IMG/VR virus record: IMGVR_UViG_3300007735_000926
Span: 62,001-126,000 of that record
Strand: one strand, 5' to 3'
Length of the DNA stretch: 64,000 nt
DNA from: a virus
Part shown: piece by piece, positions 60,602 to 64,000 of the stretch
Numbering within the stretch: the stretch's first letter is position 1
Layout of the letters: each line of letters opens with the position of its first letter
Program-made: the position numbers and the translations under genes
The notes under the pieces: model-generated
Database searches by the model: none
What the model was told of the DNA's origin: nothing
The model's input: the letters and a program-made list of their open reading frames with translations, nothing else

Positions 60602-60690
60602 TGGCGGAAGCAGAGGGAATCGAACCCCCGAAGGCTTTAAAGGCCCCAGCCGTTTTCAAGACGGTTTCCTCGACCGACCGGACTACTTCC
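60602..60690 (-). tRNA. tRNA-Ser (TGA)
   Basis: Acceptor GGAAGTA/TGCTTCC, anticodon loop CTTGAAA (TGA), long variable arm, T-loop TTCGATT, discriminator G, encoded CCA. Immediately downstream of the structured RNA on the minus strand. Confidence 0.92.
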
Positions 60691-60695
60691 ATTTA

Positions 60696-60896
60696 GATCA
60701 AAAGTGTGCTGTTACGCCAAAAGGAAATACTGCCTTACCATTTCTGGGGTGCCATTTTACTTTCCGCATTTTTCCCACAGCACATCACTAATATATGCCA
60801 CCTCGCGGCCCGACATTGTTTAGCATTTCGCACGGATTGGGTGCTTCGTCCTACTCTTTAAATGGTGGCTGCTTCTAAGCCAACATTCTTTCGATC
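60696..60896 (-). ncRNA. Structured RNA resembling the 23S rRNA GTPase-associated centre (helices 42-44)
   Basis: 201 nt between tRNA-Ala and tRNA-Ser. On the minus strand, 60886 down to 60853 reads as bacterial 23S helix 43 plus the following junction: ATGTTGGCTTAGAAGC... through CCACCATTTAAAGAGT, 34 nt matching the conserved sequence from memory, including the hairpin whose loop holds E. coli A1067. Near the 3' end GCGTAACAGCACAC (60717-60704) resembles helix 44 (GCGTAACAGCTCAC). A 9-bp stem GATCGAAAG/CTTTTGATC (60888-60896 with 60696-60704) encloses both, in the place of helix 42. Between them about 135 nt are new, with an 8-bp helix TGTGCTGT/ACAGCACA. No ORF is supported. Confidence 0.7.
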
Positions 60897-60904
60897 AAAA
60901 AATA

Positions 60905-60979
60905 TGGTGGAGCTAGTCAGATTCGAACTGACAATCGACTGCTTGCAAAGCAGGTGCATTACCGTTATGCTATAACCCC
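60905..60979 (-). tRNA. tRNA-Ala (TGC)
   Basis: Acceptor GGGGTTA/TAGCTCC, D-stem GCAT/ATGC, anticodon loop TTTGCAA (TGC), T-arm GTCAG-TTCGAAT-CTGAC, discriminator A, encoded CCA. Ends 9 nt before the structured RNA. Confidence 0.92.
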
Positions 60980-60988
60980 ATAATAAAC

Positions 60989-61064
60989 TGGCTCCCAAGG
61001 GTGGGATCGAACCACCGACATACTGATTAACAGTCAGTCGCAACTACCGCTGTGCTACTTGGGA
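60989..61064 (-). tRNA. tRNA-Asn (GTT)
   Basis: Acceptor TCCCAAG/CTTGGGA, anticodon stem ACTGA/TCAGT with loop CTGTTAA (GTT), T-loop TTCGATC, discriminator G, encoded CCA. Confidence 0.93.
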
Positions 61065-61073
61065 TTTGAAAAT

Positions 61074-61147
61074 TGGCAGGGGATGAGGGAGTCGAACCCT
61101 CGCTAACAGAATCAAAATCTGCGGTGCTACCATTACACCAACCCCCA
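61074..61147 (-). tRNA. tRNA-Gln (TTG)
   Basis: Acceptor TGGGGGT/ATCCCCT with an open first pair (T-T), as tolerated in Gln tRNAs; anticodon stem GCAGA/TCTGT with loop TTTTGAT (TTG); T-stem GAGGG/CCCTC; discriminator G; encoded CCA. Confidence 0.92.
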
Positions 61148-61154
61148 ATTGAAA

Positions 61155-61229
61155 TGGTCTCGACGGTCTGACTCGAACAGACAACCTGATAGTCCCAAAC
61201 TACCCGCGCTACCATTGCGCTACGCCAAG
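61155..61229 (-). tRNA. tRNA-Pro (TGG)
   Basis: Acceptor CTTGGCG/CGTCGAG, D-stem GCGC/GCGC, anticodon stem GGTAG/CTATC with loop TTTGGGA (TGG), T-stem GTCTG/CAGAC, discriminator A, encoded CCA. Confidence 0.92.
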
Positions 61230-61234
61230 ATATG

Positions 61235-61319
61235 TGCGTTAGGTAGGATTTGAACCTACTTAGCCCGAAAGGCTGCGGTTTTACAGACCGCCGCGACTCA
61301 CCTACTTCGCCGCTAACGC
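61235..61319 (-). tRNA. tRNA-Tyr (GTA), no encoded CCA
   Basis: Acceptor GCGTTAG/CTAACGC, anticodon stem GCGGT/ACCGC with loop CTGTAAA (GTA), long variable arm as expected for Tyr. Discriminator A is followed by CAT, so CCA must be added. Confidence 0.93.
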
Positions 61320-61327
61320 ATAAAAAG

Positions 61328-61400
61328 AGCCACAAGTCAGGATCGAACTGACGACATCAGAATTACAAATTCTGCGCTCTGCCAACTGAGCTATTGTGGC
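61328..61400 (-). tRNA. tRNA-Thr (TGT), no encoded CCA
   Basis: Acceptor GCCACAA/TTGTGGC, D-arm AGCTCAGTTGGCAGAGC, anticodon stem CAGAA/TTCTG with loop TTTGTAA (TGT), T-stem GTCAG/CTGAC. Discriminator T is followed by CTT, not CCA. Confidence 0.92.
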
Positions 61401-61402
61401 AA

Positions 61403-61477
61403 TGGTACTGCTACGGGGAGTTGAACCCCGCTCTAATGGTTGAAAACCATTTGTCCTAACCGATAGACGATAGCAGC
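61403..61477 (-). tRNA. tRNA-Glu (TTC)
   Basis: Acceptor GCTGCTA/TAGCAGT (first pair G-T), anticodon stem AATGG/CCATT with loop TTTTCAA (TTC), T-loop TTCAACT, discriminator A, encoded CCA. Confidence 0.92.
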
Positions 61478-61489
61478 ATTAAAAATATG

Positions 61490-61561
61490 TGGGTCCAGAA
61501 GGACTCGAACCTTCAGCTTACTCATTAAAAGTGAGGTATTCTACCATTGAATTATGAACCC
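61490..61561 (-). tRNA. tRNA-Lys (TTT), no encoded CCA
   Basis: Acceptor GGGTTCA/TGGACCC, anticodon loop CTTTTAA (TTT), T-stem GAAGG/CCTTC. Discriminator A is followed by CAT, not CCA. Confidence 0.92.
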
Positions 61562-61635
61562 GAAAAAAATATGTTACCATTCTCTATTAGTCTTTCACCA
61601 CTTTCTAGCTGTTCTGGTCGCTTCGTTCACCTTTA

Positions 61636-61668
61636 AAATAAAAAACCCCATCTTTTTAAGAGATGGGG
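61636..61668 (-). terminator. Rho-independent terminator inside the tRNA region
   Basis: On the minus strand an 8-bp stem CCCCATCT/AGATGGGG with a 7-nt loop is followed by TTTTTTATTTT. It lies between the promoter at 61828-61847 and tRNA-Lys, so it would end a short transcript of about 170 nt and limit read-through into the array. Confidence 0.85.
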
Positions 61669-61827
61669 CGCGAAATCCAATATGAAATTAGAATCATTCA
61701 CGCCTCCACCTAATTGGTGCAGTTGATTTATTTTGATTATATTGTTGCTCGTATTTCATACTGTAATAGTATTTACCATAGAGCAAGACTTTTTCAAGAA
61801 TTTTCTTCTCATTTATTGCATGCCCTG
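61669..61827 (-). other. Short transcribed leader between promoter and terminator
   Basis: The DNA between the AAAAACTA-type promoter and the terminator could make a small RNA. One minus-strand frame (61694-61759, ATG start) codes for 21 residues ending APIRWRRE, and the frame stays open for 19 codons before it without a start. Either a micro-ORF or a small regulatory RNA; nothing else seen. Confidence 0.3.
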
Positions 61828-61847
61828 ATTATAGTCTAGTTTTTAAG
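61828..61847 (-). promoter_or_regulatory. AAAAACTA-N3-TATAAT promoter
   Basis: Minus strand: TTAAAAACTAG then three bases and TATAAT (-10 at 61828-61833). It overlaps the last codons and the stop of the 85-residue gene, so promoter and coding sequence are fused. Confidence 0.65.
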
Positions 61848-62086
61848 AACCATTCTTCGAACACTTTCGAGCATTCTTCTTCCAGAGAAGGATCATTCAT
61901 TTCAAAAAACAAAGCGTTTTTCAATTCATTTTTCACCTCTTCTTCATTTTTCAAAACGAATTTTAAATCATTTAAAAGTTCATTACTGAACCTAGCAAGT
62001 TCAACACCATCTTTATGGAACGATCCTCTGATAATAAAACCAAATCCACCATCAGATTCTATTGTTTCTTTACATGTTATTCTCAT
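61829..62086 (-). CDS. Small hypothetical protein within the tRNA array
   Basis: 85 residues, acidic, C-terminus FLKTRL. Beta-type N-terminus (MRITCKETIESDGGFGFIIRGSFHKDGVELARF), helical second half. Same strand as the tRNAs and located between tRNA-Gly and the promoter embedded in its own 3' end. No family recognised. Confidence 0.65.
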   Translation of the reverse strand: MRITCKETIESDGGFGFIIRGSFHKDGVELARFSNELLNDLKFVLKNEEEVKNELKNALFFEMNDPSLEEECSKVFEEWFLKTRL

Positions 62087-62101
62087 TCGATTGGTTTAAA
62101 A

Positions 62102-62176
62102 TGGTGCGCTCTGAGGGACTCGAACCCTCAAGACCCACTTGGAAGGAGGGCATGTTAGCCATTACATCAAGAGCGC
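62102..62176 (-). tRNA. tRNA-Gly (TCC)
   Basis: Acceptor GCGCTCT/AGAGCGC, anticodon loop CTTCCAA (TCC), T-stem GAGGG/CCCTC, discriminator A, encoded CCA. The anticodon stem has one T-T mismatch. Confidence 0.9.
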
Positions 62177-62182
62177 ATTGTG

Positions 62183-62256
62183 TAGCGGGTGTCGGAGTCG
62201 AACCGACGTACTAGGCTTATGAAACCCGGCAGGAACCACCTCCTGTCTAACCCGCG
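62183..62256 (-). tRNA. tRNA-Met (CAT), initiator-like, no encoded CCA
   Basis: Acceptor CGCGGGT/ACCCGCT with an unpaired first position (C-T), a feature of bacterial initiator tRNAs; anticodon loop TTCATAA (CAT); T-stem GTCGG/CCGAC. The D-arm is irregular. Discriminator A is followed by CAC. A CAT anticodon could also be elongator Met or Ile2; the open 1-72 pair favours initiator. Confidence 0.8.
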
Positions 62257-62266
62257 ATTGAGTTAG

Positions 62267-62295
62267 TATTTAATCATGAGATTCGCATTTGTCAA
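62267..62295 (-). promoter_or_regulatory. Sigma-70-like promoter for the tRNA array
   Basis: TTGACA at 62290-62295 and TAAATA at 62267-62272 on the minus strand, 17-nt spacer, 10 nt upstream of tRNA-Met. Confidence 0.55.
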
Positions 62296-62358
62296 GCTAT
62301 TGTTTTCATTTTTTGAATTATGAAGATTTTATTGAGTTGTTGAACTCGTGATGCCATG

Positions 62359-62375
62359 ATTATACTGTAGTTTTT
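62359..62375 (-). promoter_or_regulatory. AAAAACTA-N3-TATAAT promoter
   Basis: Minus strand: AAAAACTA at 62368-62375, three bases, TATAAT at 62359-62364. Same layout as the copy at 61828-61847; the following bases (TCATGGCATC and TCAGGGCATG) are also alike. Confidence 0.65.
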
Positions 62376-62635
62376 ATTAAGCGACCTATAGGAAAAATGC
62401 TCAAAAAATATAAAAAAAATATTTTTTGAGAAGGCGCGAATAGGAAAAAATCGGAAAATTTCATATAAAAAAAATTTTTTCAATGGCCATTTTTTGGAAA
62501 ATTATTAAAAATTATTTTTTGTCATGGCACCCACCACCCTCCGACCCCCTTTTAAAAACTAAAGCAAATCCAAACAGACCCCTAGTTTTTATCGAACGCT
62601 TGTTAAAAACTAGAAATTTTTCGCGCAAAAAAAAA

Positions 62636-62672
62636 GCCCCCGGCGTCCACCGTTCAGGTGAACACCGGGGGC
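62636..62672 (-). terminator. GC-rich terminator, copy 1 (identical to copy 2)
   Basis: 37-nt hairpin with GCCCCCGG/CCGGGGGC ends, inner ACC/GGT stem and, on the minus strand, a following T-run. It follows the 90-residue gene. The sequence is identical to 63284-63320. Confidence 0.88.
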
Positions 62673-62713
62673 TGAGAGTCAAGCTGTGGCTATGGCTTCC
62701 CCCTTGTTTATTG

Positions 62714-62986
62714 TTAGGCGGGCTTGAATTCAACCATGCCGTGAAGCGTGTCCTTGAAGGTGAACCAATCCCCGTTCGTTTTGATTTCCCTCGCATCGAA
62801 CAGCAGGGCCGGATTGCCACCGCTTTCATCTACGAGAGCGAGGTGGTCTTGCACTGGTCCGAAGCAAGGGTTGACTTCAGCCTTCACGAAGTGGAAGCGT
62901 GCGGGATATTCCCGCATCACCCCGTCCACTTCGAAACGGGTGATGAGCGGGATGGAACGAAGGAGTGTGGCGAGCGTGTCGTTCAT
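62714..62986 (-). CDS. Small hypothetical protein of the GC-rich region
   Basis: 90 residues: LATLLRSIPLITRFEVDGVMREYPARFHFV, then a strand-rich part ending GDWFTFKDTLHGMVEFKPA. GC and codon use are visibly higher than in the rest of the window. An AAAAACTA element lies upstream (63005-63012) with a weak -10, and a terminator follows. No family recognised; probable early gene. Confidence 0.65.
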   Translation of the reverse strand: MNDTLATLLRSIPLITRFEVDGVMREYPARFHFVKAEVNPCFGPVQDHLALVDESGGNPALLFDAREIKTNGDWFTFKDTLHGMVEFKPA

Positions 62987-63016
62987 GTCGTGGTCAGTTT
63001 ATGCTAGTTTTTTAAA

Positions 63017-63244
63017 TCAGTAAAAGCCTCCGGGATAGCGTTCTGCCAGTTCCTCCCATGCTTTTTCGCATGCCGCTGCCTTGTCTTCGGCTTCCCTCGC
63101 CCACTTGGCGAGGATTGCATGGGCATTGGGAGTGGCCTTCATCCCACGCACGAAGAGGTCAAGGACTTTGTCACAGCTGTGGCCACAGCTGCCGTTGACA
63201 GTGAAATACCCGGCGTGGAAGGTGGTGGTGATGTGGTCGATCAT
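63017..63244 (-). CDS. Small hypothetical protein of the GC-rich region
   Basis: 75 residues. N-terminal part with GYFTVNGSCGHSCDKVLDLFVRG (C-x-x-x-C, His) and a charged helix (ILAKWAREAEDKAAACEKAWEELAERYPGGFY). Preceded by an AAAAACTA-N3-TAGAAT promoter (63256-63272). The region after its stop goes straight to the next promoter. Function unknown. Confidence 0.65.
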   Translation of the reverse strand: MIDHITTTFHAGYFTVNGSCGHSCDKVLDLFVRGMKATPNAHAILAKWAREAEDKAAACEKAWEELAERYPGGFY

Positions 63245-63255
63245 GGTGTGCTAGG

Positions 63256-63272
63256 ATTCTACCCTAGTTTTT
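63256..63272 (-). promoter_or_regulatory. AAAAACTA-N3-TAGAAT promoter
   Basis: AAAAACTA at 63265-63272, three bases, TAGAAT at 63256-63261 on the minus strand; start codon of the next gene 12 nt further. Third clear copy of this motif. Confidence 0.6.
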
Positions 63273-63283
63273 AAACAGAAAAA

Positions 63284-63320
63284 GCCCCCGGCGTCCACCG
63301 TTCAGGTGAACACCGGGGGC
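63284..63320 (-). terminator. GC-rich terminator, copy 2 (identical to copy 1)
   Basis: Same 37-nt hairpin as 62636-62672, placed 7 nt after the stop of the DUF5710-like gene, with a shorter T-run on the minus strand. Confidence 0.88.
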
Positions 63321-63327
63321 GATTGAA

Positions 63328-63597
63328 TCAGAAGGTGCAGCAGCCGCAGCAGGGGGCATCCTCGCACCGCCCGTTGCGGTTGCGGTAGAAAGTCCCGCCG
63401 CTTGTCTTGAACACGTCAGAGACGTATCGGGAGCGCCGTGCAGAGGGCGTGGAGGGTGCAGACTCCACAAGGCTGCGGGCTTCGTCAGCCTTGTCCGCAG
63501 GGACTTCCCAACCCTTGCGGACAGAGTTCCAGCGGCCCCCCAGAGCCTTGATCTGTTCCTTGACGGGGTAGGTGTTGCCAGTAATGAGCGTGGTCAT
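63328..63597 (-). CDS. DUF5710-like domain protein with Cys-rich tail
   Basis: 89 residues. NTYPVKEQIKALGGRWNSVRKGWEVPADKADEARSLV (about residues 8-44) is a compact K-x-x-x-x-A-x-G-G-R-W-x-x-x-x-K-x-W motif like DUF5710 and related small DNA-metabolism domains. The tail ends CEDAPCCGCCTF with five Cys. An AAAAACTA element lies at 63616-63623. GC-rich, probable early gene. Confidence 0.65.
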   Translation of the reverse strand: MTTLITGNTYPVKEQIKALGGRWNSVRKGWEVPADKADEARSLVESAPSTPSARRSRYVSDVFKTSGGTFYRNRNGRCEDAPCCGCCTF

Positions 63598-63656
63598 GGT
63601 GCAGCTATTTTGGTGTAGTTTTTAAGCGTGTAGGATGCGCTTCCCCCCTTGTTGAA

Positions 63657-64000
63657 TCAAAGCTCGATCACCGTTGGCTCGTAATAGTAGTCGAGTGAAC
63701 CGTTGAATTCGAAGCGGGTCCACTTCCCGTTCTCGTTGAGGCGGGTGTTGAGGATGGCGAGGACTTCCACATCACTGTGGGATTCTGCCGTTGTGAGGTG
63801 GATGATGAAATCCTGCCCACCCTTGGCCTTGTAGCGACCGAAGGCCGGATCTCCAACGTGGTTTTCATCGCCATACCACTCCCAAATCTGGGCGCGGGTG
63901 ATGTAGGGATTCAGGATTTCCACCTTGTCGGTTGGAACGATCACACCGTTGATCAAAAATCCCGCGTCGGTGTAAGTTGCGGTGACTTGCTTTCCTTCGT
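63657..64000 (-). CDS. Hypothetical protein, N-terminus cut by right window edge
   Basis: The frame is open from 64000 down to the stop at 63657-63659, with TYTDAGFLINGVIVPTDKVEILNPY before a domain ending YYYEPTVIEL. A TTG at 63956 could start it, but the frame continues unbroken to the edge and upstream residues look coding, so the true start is probably outside. At least 113 residues. No family recognised. Confidence 0.6.
   Translation of the reverse strand, partial: EGKQVTATYTDAGFLINGVIVPTDKVEILNPYITRAQIWEWYGDENHVGDPAFGRYKAKGGQDFIIHLTTAESHSDVEVLAILNTRLNENGKWTRFEFNGSLDYYYEPTVIEL

Larger units (their letters stand above)
62257..62635. other. AT-rich control region upstream of the tRNA array
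   Basis: No convincing gene. It holds a sigma-70-like promoter (62267-62295), an AAAAACTA-type promoter (62359-62375), a long A/T-run stretch, and further AAAAACTA copies on both strands near 62549, 62585 and 62603. It marks the change from AT-rich to GC-rich DNA. Confidence 0.5.

Noticed and set aside
60696-60896. A true 23S rRNA gene fragment from the host
   Set aside because: Only helix 43 and a helix-44-like block match; the rest is unrelated and enclosed by its own stem, and tRNAs flank it closely, so a functional ribosomal gene or contamination is unlikely.
62292-62483. 63-codon minus-strand frame in the control region
   Set aside because: Phe/Ile/Asn-rich translation of A/T-run DNA that spans a promoter; no start signal.
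62483-63007. 174-codon plus-strand frame
   Set aside because: It crosses a terminator and opposes the better supported minus-strand gene with promoter and terminator; composition fits a shadow frame.

Overview
The window is part of the genome of a large tailed phage with a contractile tail, a distant member of the T4-like supergroup. The support is a set of recognisable T4-type proteins: gp46/gp47 recombination nuclease, gp55 late sigma factor, UvsW, a UvsY-like protein, portal gp20, prohead protease gp21, scaffold gp22, major capsid gp23, head completion gp4, neck gp13-like, tail sheath stabiliser gp15-like and a gp5-type baseplate hub. Most of the DNA is AT-rich. Two small lipoproteins with lipobox signals, one of them RlpA-like, point to a Gram-negative host; the host itself cannot be named from the sequence.

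Layout. 1-5.8 kb (minus strand): a recombination and late-sigma operon (uvsY-like, small ORF, uvsW, 55, 47, 46), then a glycosyltransferase cut by the left edge. 5.8-8 kb: a small late gene, an AT-rich non-coding stretch and two homing-type endonucleases. 8-12.4 kb: small late and virion-type proteins, a retropepsin-like domain and an ATPase. 12.4-22.1 kb: phoH, a P-loop kinase-like gene, then a sugar island with about eight glycosyltransferases, a methyltransferase and a sugar epimerase. 22.2-26.3 kb: possible co-chaperonin, DinG-like helicase, AAA+ ATPase. 26.3-45.9 kb: virion module (tail stabiliser, portal, neck, 1278-residue fibre, three tandem glycine-rich adhesin-like genes, head assembly genes, capsid, baseplate hub and spike) with an inserted GIY-YIG endonuclease and a membrane PAS protein. 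45.9-53 kb: ribonucleotide reductase, ClpP-like protease, lysis amidase, tRNA-His, tRNA-Ser, an RlpA-like lipoprotein, a Thg1-like 3'-5' polymerase and ThyX. 53-59.9 kb: small genes, a kinase-like protein and an 815-residue CCA-adding-enzyme fusion. 59.9-62.3 kb (minus): 14 tRNA genes with a structured RNA between them. 62.6-64 kb (minus): four small genes of visibly higher GC, separated by promoters and two identical terminators; the last runs off the right edge.

The most unusual content is RNA biology. Sixteen tRNAs occur with a CCA-adding-type enzyme and a Thg1-like enzyme; five of the tRNAs lack an encoded CCA, and the tRNA-His next to the Thg1-like gene has A73 instead of the usual bacterial C73. 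Inside the tRNA array an approximately 200-nt element carries a 34-nt block that matches, from memory, helix 43 of the 23S rRNA GTPase-associated centre (the L11 and thiostrepton site), plus a helix-44-like block, both enclosed by a 9-bp closing stem. It looks like a phage-encoded mimic of that ribosomal element.

Two promoter systems are visible. About twenty genes start exactly 5 nt after a TAAATA box, often with the previous stop codon inside the box. By T4 late-promoter geometry this places transcription initiation on the A of the ATG, so late mRNAs may be leaderless. A second motif, AAAAACTA-N3-TATAAT, recurs at the right end on the minus strand and probably marks early genes and the tRNA array.
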